Below, piece by piece: positions 44,901 to 55,246 of a stretch of 64,000 nt of DNA. The stretch comes from Rhynchonema sp. JSB1_4. Lineage: Eukaryota; Nematoda; Chromadorea; Monhysterida; Xyalidae. Below the pieces are notes generated by a model that was not told where the DNA came from, made no database searches, and worked only from the letters and a program-made list of their open reading frames with translations. Positions within the stretch are counted from its first letter, which is position 1. Each line of letters begins with the position of its first letter. Location: contig JASAMV010004951.1 in the NCBI GenBank assembly GCA_030248065.1, forward strand, positions 101,613-165,612. Reading direction: 5' to 3'. The position numbers and the translations under genes are program-made.

Positions 44901-47900
44901 TAGGTAGACGTTGTACGCTCGCCAGACCCGGGATTCGACGTAGATTGGCAGACACATGCGCATTACCTACAAAAAAGAAAATTCAAATCAAGGACGACCA
45001 ACAATCAATGAGCATGTATAAAATTCTAAGTTTGAGTTTTGAAGTATTTTTTATCAAACGTTCAACGGTGATGTTACAGATGACTTCAACAAAAGCCATT
45101 TGGAGCAGACATTTATTTTTTGCTCGTCGAAAAGATTGTTTCAGTCTTCCCATGTTATACTGTATATGGTGACCTTGTTCTCACCGAAAGTTTCCTTATT
45201 ACGCACTGACGACTGTTTGGTGCGCGTCCAATTTATCGTCCGATAATATCACTATGAAGAAGTGAGACTGTATAACGACAGTAAGCGTAACCTGATCAGG
45301 ATATCGGATTTCGAACGTCGAATTAACCGGCTCAAATGTCATCATGTCGAAAACCATTGTGCTGAAAATGTACGGATTATTAGTTGGATATGGATTAGTT
45401 GGATTATTATAATAGTTGAAAAATATTAGTTGGATTTTTACCCAATTGTTTGTTGGGGTCGGGTCACCGACACGCTCCCGCGCCACCCTATCGCGTGCGA
45501 CTTCGTACCAGTGGTTAATAAAAAATTTTTTATTCAAACCCCATTTTTTTAAAAAAAAATATTTTTTAATTTAAAAAAAATTTTTTTTATTCCAGCCAAA
45601 AACTGCCAGAAACGAAAAAAAATGAGCGCTAAAGCAAAAAATAGTGGCATTTTTCTTCCATAACGTGTGGTAAGTGCATATAAAGCACTCACGACACGAA
45701 AACAATACTAAACAATGGTCAATGAGTACCAACAGTAGTCAGGTACACACCCGTACACTTCCCCCACGTGGTGTGGGTGCCTTGGTGTGGCTTTGTGACA
45801 CTCAAGACGGTAAATTTGGGTGAAACTATTGCCTCTTGGTACACGACCAATGCAAATATGTGACAAACAGTGTAAATATAGGGTGAATATCACACCGAAT
45901 CACTGCTTTCGGGTCTGTTGCATGGATAAATACATGCCCACCTAGTCACATGTACATGTGTAATTATATGAGAGGCCATGTGAGTGTGTGCATTATGTCT
46001 AGATGCCACAAAACAACGATTATGGCACCCAATACACCCATGGTTGGGTCGGGTGATGTTAACAGTAGCAATTTTTATGCAAAAATAGCACTTTTAGAGC
46101 AAAAAAATAGAGAAATTTTCGAATTTTGAAATAATAAAAAAAAAATTTTTTTTTAACTTTTGGAACGAATTTTTTTTTTTTTAATTTTTTTTAATAAAAA
46201 ATTTTTTTTTTAAAAACCACTGCTTCGTACCACTACGACTTTGTGCAATTTTTTATTTTTTGGGAACCCCGCGGATTAAAACAATTCACGAAATCAGACT
46301 AGCCAATGAAAACTTTCGACCAGTCAAAGAGCACTACAATCAGGTATTTTGACATTTGTTAGTTTTGGCTTTGGTTTTGGTTCAGGATTACGCTTCGGCT
46401 TAGGCTCCAGCCAGGATGAAATGTCTAATCGACTCGAAACGTTAAGGTGTAGACATTTTGACGGACAAATAAATCTTTGTTCTGGTTCTGACCGTGGTTC
46501 GTTAATTGTTGAAACTTCAGCTTTGACCAGCGTATTGTTCCCCTAGAAATGCTGAACAACTGCTACGATTTTCGAAGCCATCGCTGCAACCAATTGCAAA
46601 ATATGATCGATACAAAGTTTTGCCATGCGGACAAAAGGTCCACATGAGGACACGTATAACTCCACCTCTAATCAGCCTACACATCAGATTAGAAATTTGA
46701 TTACAAATGTATATGATTGTCTTGCATTTCGTCAACAGACTGAAGCACATGCTTTATCACGGCAGCGCCGTATGCATGCGCAGACGGAATACAATGACCG
46801 AACGTGATATGTACAAAACGTGGGAGACGATAAAGTATAGAGCTCATGTGACGACTTTTTTGAAGTTGGCTTGTGCGGATCCAATAATGTTCAAATTCCA
46901 CGTATTTCGGAAATGAAAGAAAGCGAAACGCATGTATTTTTAAAAACACGCTCTCCACCTCGGTGCGTAAATTCCCTTTTGACTCCCAAAACATTTGCGT
47001 GTTGAACAACATTGCTGTTCGCGTAAGCACGCAACAAATTGAGGTCAGCCAGCTGGAACTTATCATCGTGTCTCTCGACCCAATCTCTTTCTTTTGTTTG
47101 CGAAAACAGGTGTGGCCGGAGCATTTTTGAATCTGGCCAAGCAAGCTTTAAAAAAGTCGTCTCATCAATCGTTCAGCTCGTGGCTGAACTATACGCACGC
47201 GCACGCGATACAATGACGCCAAGCCGACGCGACAAAAAGTTTGCGACTGACTGAAGGTTGATATTGAGAAGGCCAAATGAAGAACGAATTTTCTAACAAC
47301 ATTGTAATATGCCCGACCATAGTAGTGTGTCAGTAATCCTGAGTCCATCACGGCAAAGTGAGTTGAGTTGAACAAAAAGCAAATATAAACAGTCAACATA
47401 CGAGCAAGCAAAAAAAACGTAAAGGCAAACTACGCCAACACGAGCCCGATTTTGGAGGTGCTGTGCTTACAAAACGAATATAGAGAGAAAATTCTCATGC
47501 ACGACGTTGTATATTCTACAACGTGTAACGTTTCGCAAATCAGCAGCCACGCATGAATGTTTCACTAATCTGCCACCTCCGAAATGGGGCTCGTGTCGGC
47601 GTAGTGTTACAAACCGATGCAATAGTCCAAAGGGCGCCGAGCAAATCACGGAGAACACCCAGATGAGTATGATCAAATGTTTGGCCAACGGTACACGTAG
47701 TCGGCCTGCGCTTGGTAGGAACACGATGAAGAATCGATCAATCGCACACACGGTCAGCGTCATCACGCACACGCCTGAAACATCAGGGAGGTTGGGATGC
47801 AGGCGCCCTGAATTAACAAGCGACGTCCATATCCGCAGCGAAATCGCTTCACATTGTGTTATGTAGTGACCTTGTTTGGTCCCCAGCCTATTCTCAATGT

Positions 47901-50630
47901 ACAGTCAACGTATGTACTTTCAACGTACTTATGACCGTATGTACAGTATGTAGGTATATCTTTGTTATGTTCACTGTAATTTTGAGCAGTGCTGGTGGTG
48001 TGTTATGATCGTGACAAAAATAAAGGCCGGGTCCCCATCATTACATATCGCCATGAAGAAGGTAGGTATCCACCCCGAATTTTAAAACAGATCCAGGTAC
48101 AATGCGGTATCTGTGGCGAATATTACTTTGTGGCAAATGAAAATGCCCACATGCTCGCTCACCGATCATGCCACGAAAAGCAGATTCATTGGACTGCACT
48201 CTGAAGTAGCAAGGTAACTTACCTAAACTGAGCGTGTCGATGAAAGGCAATAATTGGCACATGAATGAAGGTAGATTCCATCTTTGCAGCAATGCTGCTT
48301 GAAATCGAAATGGTGCTGCGATGAGACCTGCAAAAATACAGTATGGCTGATACTATTGTTGTCAACGCAACTGCCGGTGTTTCGTGCAAACACGCAGCTG
48401 GCTGCGCGTCTACTATGTGTGTATAGGCAATCCGCCAGCTCACGGCACTCGCACACGCAGGCTACATTGCTACATTACTGCCGCCAATGAATGCATCTAT
48501 TCTCTGCAGTTATCCGTTGAAACATCCCTAAATTTTGCAACTGTGTAGAAAAGTGTTATGTCAAGCAGCAAATGAAAACCGGATAAATTAAAAAGCAGTC
48601 ATCAAAGCATGACACTCGCTCAAAGTGTACATTTTGTTTACAAAATGGCGTGTGCTGCTGCATGCGCTGTGTGTCTAAAAAGTGCCATGAGCCGATGGAT
48701 TGCCCATATGTATGTATGTATGTGCAACCAGGGTTGAAAAAAAATTTTTTTATTAACGAGCTTTTTTTTTAAAAAAAAATTTTTTTTTGATTTTTTTTGA
48801 CGAAAATTTTTTTTATTAGAAAAAGTGTTGCAAACGACGTTTCAGGATAAATGAAATCGATACAACATATTTTTCAAAAATTGAAAAATTTTCGTCTGAG
48901 ACCCAACTTGTGTGGTGACACCCGTTAGTATTGTGCAGATTCTATGGTCTCCGACCAGTCTGAGGTTGATGTTGACTAACGATGTTACTCTAATGTATTG
49001 TAGCATGCAGTACAACGTATTTTAATGCATCCAATGCCGTATATCTGGTATACGACCATCAAAATATCGATTACAGCCCAGATCTTGCGTGTCAGATCGA
49101 CTTTGCGCGCCCGGTTTTGCACCAGACTTGCATATATACATGTGTAGTAGCATGCAGTAGTACGTTATCGGTGCCACATCACTATAAAAGACCAGCCCCG
49201 CGCATCCCTGTACGGTTTTGGGGACAATACAGGGCGCCGCAGGCTCGATTTTGGAAAAATTGTCCCGTCCACAGGAAAAAAGTGCCAATTTCTGGCCTCG
49301 AAAAAGGCCATTTTTGGACATTTCAGCCCTTTTTGGGCAACTTATTTTTATTAAGAAAAAAAGCAAAATCTGAGTTTCAAAAAAAAATTTTTTTTTTAAA
49401 ATTTTTTTTAATTAACCACTTTTTTTTTGAAACAACCCTGTGTGCAACACACGTGGGATGCGTGCAAAGTATGCAAGCACAGCGCGACGACAACAGCCGT
49501 AAAGGGGCGCGCGAAGAAGTGAATTGTCATAATAAAGCCCATTTTATGCTTTGTCTCGTTGCGGTACACGAAACAATTTCTGACGTGCTGATTGGCTGTT
49601 GGTCGCGCACGAGCCAATCAACGCGCGAGAAAATGTTGCGTGTATCGCAACGAGACAAAGTATAAAATGGCCTTAACACACTTGGATATGCCGACGACCC
49701 CTTTTGATGCGACAATAACAATCCAGCTGCGTGCTTCACGAACCACAGGCAGTTGTGTTGACAACATTAGTATGAGCCGAAAATATCATTTGGCGTGATC
49801 GATCAATGATTCGGGGGCACGATAAATAAGAAAAAATATACGAATCCGAACAAAAAGCTATACAGGAGTCATAACTCGGTGGGAACCTGTTAGCACATCA
49901 GCAATGGCCAGGTTGATAATGAACAAATTGTCGACCGTGACTGATTTGCGTTTCAGAACGACGTAGATCACCTGAACAGGTCTCGATTTAATATCCCATA
50001 CTTATTTTTTGCATCCTTTTTCGTGAGGTTCAATTGGCATGATAACAAAAACGACGCTTGGTGCTGGCTTTGCTGCGGATCCTTGGACCGTGACAACCAA
50101 CCTGGCAAACTGCCTTGCAGAAATACATGATTGCTAAAAGCGCGTTTAATCATATTGGAAAATAGAAATGGAAATTTTTTCCATGTCGATATGACTTTGA
50201 CTACACGCCCAAAACGAAACGTTTTCTGTGGCAATCAAGTTTGCGGCAAAATACATTTTGCGCGCTCTTCAAATTTCGGCCACTGATTGATCAGACTGTA
50301 GTACACCAGAAAATGTTCCGTTTCATTTCCATTTTCCACTTTCCGATATGACTAATAAACGCGCCCTTAAAAAGAGAGTGTGCGAAACTATAGCACAAGA
50401 GAATCACTCATAGACCCAATCCCTTTCCAAATCAGGCAACTATGTATGTATGTGTGCACTCTCACCAACAAGTTCCCGCTGACCGACAGTACACCAATGA
50501 TGCTGTAGGCAATGAACCATCCGAGTATTTGTGTTTCGGTGAACGGATAAACACCTAATTCCGCCATCAAATCATCCGAATAGCTCACGGTGGCGTTTCG
50601 TAATGTTTCTTCACCGCTTGTGTTCGACAT
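41969..50630 (-). CDS. class A neuropeptide GPCR, leucokinin-receptor-like (9 exons)
   Basis: Seven-pass plasma-membrane peptide receptor. Exons in transcript order: 50630-50466, 49971-49887, 48327-48223, 47774-47615, 45361-45292, 44966-44754, 44278-44178, 42602-42512, 42229-41969. Phases agree and sum to 416 codons plus stop. The N-terminus has two N-glycosylation sequons (NTS, NAT). TM1 GNLLVIYVVL. TM2 NLFIINLAIADVL. The TM2-TM3 turn PFRFQAALLQRWNLPSFMC is the block that points to kinin-type receptors. TM3 ends AIDRF, a variant of DRY. TM4 IILIWVFSVICSAPFGL. The second extracellular loop includes MRMC, the likely disulfide partner. TM5 LTIIQYFCPLIII. TM6 CCWLPYETYLLL. TM7 MASHCLAMSNSCVNPLIYGI with NPLIY. 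The tail is basic (NRRLARRQTRKD). Exon 9 could instead splice out at 42041. The ligand is inferred, and a luqin, RYamide or tachykinin-type relative is the alternative. Confidence 0.93.
42342..42467. repeat. N-family foldback element copy 2, shortened
   Basis: Shares ATACTAAGTTTCTAATTTCG, ACTCCCGTTCGAAGTCGA and the inverted end AACGAAATTAGAAACTTAC with 26582-26835. It fills most of the intron between receptor exons 8 and 9. Confidence 0.78.
42902..43610 (+). mobile_element. J-family element copy 1, perfect duplication
   Basis: 709 bases, CAGTGGTTAATAAAAAAA to TTTTAAAACCACTG, flanked by identical ccacctac at 42894-42901 and 43611-43618. A/T-rich arms of about 90 bases enclose a unique core. 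It lies in the intron between receptor exons 7 and 8. Confidence 0.93.
43611..44177. other. intron sequence between receptor exons 7 and 8
   Basis: Contains GCCCCCGGGGGCTCC at about 43900. No gene or complete element is recognised. Confidence 0.4.
45509..46222 (+). mobile_element. J-family element copy 2, perfect duplication
   Basis: 714 bases, CAGTGGTTAATAAAAA to TAAAAACCACTG, flanked by identical cttcgtac at 45501-45508 and 46223-46230. Almost identical to copy 1 over the core, which suggests recent movement. It lies in the intron between receptor exons 4 and 5. Confidence 0.93.
46834..47194 (-). repeat. R-family element copy 2
   Basis: Ends AGCTCATGTGACGAC and GTCGTCTCATCAATC, shares AAAACACGCTCTCCACCTCG and GGTCAGCCAGCTGGAACTTA with 58518-58880. 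Inside the receptor intron 4. Confidence 0.8.
47423..47610. repeat. Q-family element copy 2 beside a receptor splice donor
   Basis: Ends CTACGCCAACACGAGCCCG and CTACGCCGACACGAGCCCC on opposite strands. The right terminus (47604) lies about ten bases from the donor of receptor exon 4 (47614-47613). The body matches 28893-29079. Confidence 0.8.
48345..48435. repeat. partial Y-family repeat
   Basis: GGCTGATACTATTGTTGTCA and ACTGCCGGTGTTTCGTGCAA match the left arms of 52924-53106. It begins 18 bases upstream of the start of receptor exon 3 in the transcript sense. Confidence 0.6.
48729..49440 (+). mobile_element. K-family element, complete, perfect duplication
   Basis: 712 bases from CAGGGTTGAAAAAAAATTT to TTTGAAACAACCCTG, flanked by identical tgtgcaac at 48721-48728 and 49441-49448. 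A/T arms surround a core that also occurs, inverted and truncated, at 4331-4816 and, diverged, in 54318-55246. Confidence 0.93.
49543..49673. repeat. 131-base foldback
   Basis: GCCCATTTTATGCTTTGTCT and its near complement AGACAAAGTATAAAATGGCC border a stem of about 60 bases, including GTTGATTGGCT-type complementary segments at the loop. Confidence 0.8.
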
Positions 50631-50660
50631 TGTGCCCTGATCTGAAAAGGGAAAAGCAGT
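50631..50660 (-). promoter_or_regulatory. 3' splice acceptor upstream of the receptor ATG
   Basis: On the minus strand, TTTTCCCTTTTCAG ends 12 bases before the ATG. Either a 5' untranslated exon lies upstream or this is a trans-splice acceptor. The sequence cannot distinguish the two. Confidence 0.55.
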
Positions 50661-51329
50661 CCCTCTTTATAGTGACATGAATAGGAATCGGCCATTTTTA
50701 GTCAGCATGAAGAATATTCACTTTTTACAAGGGTTGACGAGGTCAGCGGCAGAACGGGGATCAAAATACTGTTGAAAGATATCGAGGGTTCCACAATAAA
50801 GAGCACTAAAAGAGGATGGTAATTTGTGTTTTTTGCGCATTTCATATTTATTAGGCACACAGGTCTGCATTTGAAACATGGTTGAACCGGATATTGTGAC
50901 CCAAATTTGACTCAGCGCATGCGTGATGAGAAGTGAAAATATAAAACTTGACATTACAGTAAGGGGTCAAATCGTTTATGGTTTGGAGGTGTGAACGTTT
51001 ACGGTACATACTGTACAGCCAACGTTCATGCTATACATCTGATGCGAGATATACACCCACGTGTTCCTTGAAAACAGGACAGAAACATGAGACCAGCTCA
51101 AGAAAGTTACAAGGCAAGGTGCTCAAGAAATACGTGCAGGCATCGTACAGTATACTGTATGTGGGTTTGGCCTGACCTACATGTAAATTGAAAACAAATA
51201 AAACGGTTCGTTATACCTATTGTATGTACGTTGTCTTGCTTGAGCACACAAAACAAAGGTGATCAAGGCGAAGGGCGCGTGTACATAGTCACAATCGGGT
51301 ACGGGAAACGGGAATGAATTTTATCTACG
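50661..51329. other. upstream of the receptor gene, nothing recognised
   Basis: No promoter element can be supported. Any upstream untranslated exon of the receptor would lie here or further on. Confidence 0.35.
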
Positions 51330-51640
51330 TCGAAGTGTCTCTGTCCCGCTTCCTTCGTGGAAACAAGAAACGGAAATAACAGCGATGGCGACAACTTCCA
51401 GCTGCCTGACCTCAACTTGTTGCGTACTTAGGCGAAGAACAGCTGTGTTCAACGCAGAATAATTGTTTTGGAAGGAGTCAAAGGGAGTGCAATCGATTGC
51501 GATTGTGTGATCGGGAATTCGGATCACTGTAGAAAAGCAAACATCGACAAACTTTCTCATGTCGCTGTGAAACCATGCACAAATGATCCGCCTTAAACTG
51601 TACACCCCAGAGTGCAAATGCAAAAGTTCCATGCTGGTTC
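51330..51640. repeat. diverged R-family copy
   Basis: Keeps CTTCCAGCTGCCTGACCTCA, TTGTTGCGTAC and GTTTTGGAAGGAGTCAAAGG in the order of the other R copies; the ends are eroded. Confidence 0.5.
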
Positions 51641-52923
51641 ATTTAGACGTGTTTTGTGGAAAATATGTGAAAAACACAGTATGTATTGAATAGTAAGTTG
51701 TTTGAATGCAATTTTCTGAGCGTCTGGCGCTTATGCGGTTGCCAAGGTTCTCATGGTCCTTCCCTTGCGTTCCAGCATACAGTCTGCTCTCTTCATATGG
51801 ACCTCCATTTCCTTTGAGTGCGGTGAGACAACAGGTTGGTGTCCAATCTACCGTCGAGGTGTTTATCACTGCTCGATTTAGTGAATGAAAGCTCTTTATG
51901 GCGACTGGAAACACACTTGTATACTTGTTTCCCACCCCAACCCAAGTAAACATTGAGCAGAGACTTGGGTGCATTGGGTGTGTGAACGAACACCGTGGTA
52001 ACAATTGTGATGACCATATTATGGAAAACTTGGCCAATTGTAAACTAGTTGACGGTGACACTTCCTCATTCAGAACGTTGACCGTCTGGTCAAACTAAAC
52101 GCGGAAAATATTTAGCAACTTCGTCAGTGACATGTGTCGACCATGTGGTGTGTCGTTTAGTTACGAGGGCGTTCAGGGACATTCCGTATCCTGGTATCGG
52201 TGTTCTGAACTTTTGGCTGCGGGTATCCTGCCTTTTTTTGATTTCACGACCACACCACTGGTTTCAACCACGTCAGAACGTGCCGACACTGCCCACCGTG
52301 GTTTAGACAGGTTCGACTGGAACTGTGTACAGCTCTCGTTAGCGGGCGAAAAACGTCGTCTAATCAACTGCGGGCGTGGTGAAAAAGAGCCAACCGCTCA
52401 TTTCAAGGCAAACTCTAACCAAAACACAAGCAAAACACACGCAGGCACATCGCTGAAGTAGGGCATATAGATGTGGTGTATGCCCATTGAGGGTACGCCA
52501 GCATGTCTTCACATGCTCATGATAACGGAAACTGCTTCGCCTTGGACGCACGCTGGAGGTTTCATTTCAGTTCAGGTACCAACCCTTGTGACCGGGCAAG
52601 GCTCCGTTGTGCTAATTGGTTTTTCGTACTTAGCTGAATGCCGGTTGGACCTTTGTCCTTTTCTGAGTTATGCTCACAAAAAAACGCTGGTTTTTTCACT
52701 AATATTTATGAATGTGGCAGCGTGCGGGTAAGTATGGTGTGTAAAAATGCCATGGGACGGCTCAACAAGGGCGTGCCCTTCCTTGCTGGTATCGAGCGGC
52801 AAACTAACATGGCCTTTTCACCTCATCAAGTCAACTGGTACAGAGTTTTCAGGCGCATGAAAACTTATTATGCAGGTTCAAAGACGCGTTGGGCGGTGGT
52901 TGTCTTCTCAGAACAATACTCCA
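51641..52923. other. intergenic, nothing recognised
   Basis: Several open frames of 60 to 110 codons on both strands (for example 52132-52461 and 52471-52731) show no domain, no splice-phase continuity and no compositional support. No gene called. Confidence 0.4.
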
Positions 52924-53106
52924 GCTAATACTGTTGTTGTCAACGCTACCGCCTGCGCTTCGTGCAAACGCAGCTATGGAGCGGCTATGCAACACGCGAT
53001 TTTTAACACGCGGCTTGCAGATCGGTGCGACAGTTGCTTTGCCGACAACAGAGATATCCAGCTACGTTTGCACGACAAGCAGGCAGTTGCGTTAACGACG
53101 TTAGCC
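52924..53106. repeat. Y-family inverted-repeat element, most complete copy
   Basis: Left arm GCTAATACTGTTGTTGTCAA to CGTGCAAACGCAGCT, right arm the near complement ending GTTAGCC. Stem of about 60 bases. Confidence 0.78.
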
Positions 53107-54317
53107 CAATGCACAACCATGTGTGTGGGCTCGGGCTGTGGTGCGTGTGCAGTGGTTCAAGGGAAGTTTTGCTCAGCAAATTTGGTGCTGATGCTTCAGG
53201 AATTTCCCTGAAGCGGTGCAAATGGGTGATGTTCGTGCTGTATCTAATGCACTTATACGTATATACTATGCGGATGTGCTTTGTGGGTACGTGCAAGCGC
53301 ATAATGACGCGTGGCGGGGTTGCGGTTTCGACCCAAAGTCCAACACCGCGGCTGCCTGGGTCTCGTCAGTTAGGCGGACAGCCAGTGCTAGCCCGCCCAA
53401 AAAACCTGATGGTACAGTTTCAGCGCCAAACTATATAAATACAGTGCACTGCGCTTGGGTGGCTGATTCTGAACGGCTTTTGGCGTAGATGAAAGAATGA
53501 AAGAGACTGTTATATTTGCCTTTCAGGCTTACGGGGTCAGATTGCCACGTTCAGTTACATATTGCTCGTGGTGGTGTACAGGTTCCGCAATTATCAGCTA
53601 CAACTTACAACAATGGTTATTTTCAACCCTCCATGAGCAAAATGCAGTACACAAAGGAATCCCACGAGGATATGCAAAAAAACTGCTAGCTGCTCTCATT
53701 TCAACGTGAAACCAGCATGTGGTTCCAACATGAAGTCCAGCTAAACTCCGCATGCGATCTGCAGATCCATAGTTTGCAGAAGCATGAGCGACTTCCGGAC
53801 ACCACAACCGGCCTAATTACTGGCCGCATTTAATCAAGAGTCCAAACGAAAACATTTTTCAAAAAGAACAGTGCCCTGTGGGGTGTACCATATCGTCTAT
53901 TGTGCGTGTGCCACATGCATGAGAGTAGCCATGAGTTGGAAGCCATCTTGAAGACAATGTATATATTTCAATGGTCGAAACGTAACTCGCAGAATTTTGG
54001 GACCAAACAACGATCATGTACAGTATACGCAATGCGACGACGGATGTCAGGTTTTTCGGCGCACGCAATTAGTCAACCTTGTTTTTTTTTCAAAAAAATC
54101 TCTTTGGGATATGCTGGGTATGCTTTGAACGTGGAACACAGAAACGTCGTTTACTCGGGGAACAGAAAACTAAAAAAACCATAGCGTGCACACCGTTTGC
54201 AGTCAGACTCAGAACAACATGACCACGTGAGTATTCTTGTCTGTGCTATTTTCGGTGCGCCTTGTCGTTTATGTCAGATTTAAGTTTGTGAGCCCAAGGA
54301 TGAATGAACACTCTGTG
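53107..54317. other. intergenic, nothing recognised
   Basis: No gene, RNA or complete element recognised. Confidence 0.4.
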
Positions 54318-54458
54318 TCAAGGGTTGGAAAAAAATTTTAATTAACGAGCTTTTTTAAGGAAATGTTTTGACTTTTATTTTAACAAAAATTTCTTTTATC
54401 GGAAAAATGTTGTAAATGGCGCTTCAGGAGGAATGAAATCGATACAAGATATTGTTTA

Positions 54459-54960
54459 GGGCTCCACCAGATAGACCCGAAACCCGAAACACGAAATATA
54501 AATTTTTTCTATGTCCATGTTTCGGGTTTCGGTTTTTGAAAAAAAAAACCCGAAACCCGAAACACGAAGCATGATAATCGAAAATGTTTCGACTGACCGT
54601 ATAAATTGGGCACGTCAGCTACAAGTGGCAAGACCGAAACATTTTCGATTATTATGCTTTGTGTTTCGGGTTTCGGGTTTTTTCGAAACCCGAAACATGG
54701 ACATAGAAAAAAATTTTTATCATGCTTTGTGTTTCGGGTTTCGGGTTTTTTCGAAACCCGAAACATGGACATAGAAAAAAATTTTTATCATGCTTTGTGT
54801 TTCGGGTTTCGGGTTTTTTCGAAACCCGAAACATGGACATAGAAAAAAATTTTTATCATGCTTTGTGTTTCGGGTTTCGGGTTTTTTCGAAACCCGAAAC
54901 ATGGACATAGAAAAAAATTATGTTTCGGGTTTCGGGTTTCGGGTCTATCTGGTGGAGCCC
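54459..54960. mobile_element. GGGCTCCACCAGATAGACCC element nested in K copy 3
   Basis: 502 bases with terminal inverted repeats GGGCTCCACCAGATAGACCC. Most of the interior is a hairpin array. The flanks (gttta and taaac) extend the inversion instead of forming a direct duplication. Confidence 0.8.
54650..54918. repeat. 68-base tandem hairpin array
   Basis: About four units at exactly 68-base spacing. Each contains a stem of GTTTCGGGTTTCGGG and its complement, separated by a short T/A loop, then CATGGACATAGAAAAAAATT. Identity between units is nearly complete. Confidence 0.92.
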
Positions 54961-55246
54961 TTAAACATTGAAAATTTTTTGCCTGGAGAAAGAACTCGCG
55001 TGGTGACATCTGGTAATGTTGTGCAGATTCTACGGGTTCCGACCAGTCAGAGGTTGATGTTGAGTCATATTATTACTGTAATGTAAAGAGTGGCATGCGA
55101 TCAGCAAATCGAGTACAATTGTTTGCCCCAGACCATTTTTGGACATTTCAGCCCAGTCTGGGCAACTTTTTTTATTAAAAAAAGAAAAATCTGAGCGCCA
55201 AAAAATTTAAAAAAATTTAATCAAGGGCTTTTCTGAAACAACCCTG

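Larger units (their letters stand above)
54318..55246 (+). mobile_element. K-family element copy 3, interrupted by another element
   Basis: Left part 54318-54458 and right part 54961-55246 follow the order of 48729-49440 (GAAATCGATACAA, GTGGTGACATCTGG, GACCAGTC.GAGGTTGATGTT) and end CAACCCTG. The termini are diverged and no clean duplication remains. Confidence 0.78.

Noticed and set aside
47604..47615. Receptor exon 4 ending at TTT/GTAACA
   Set aside because: That donor leaves phase 0, whereas exon 5 needs two carried bases; CG/GTTTGT at 47614 fits.
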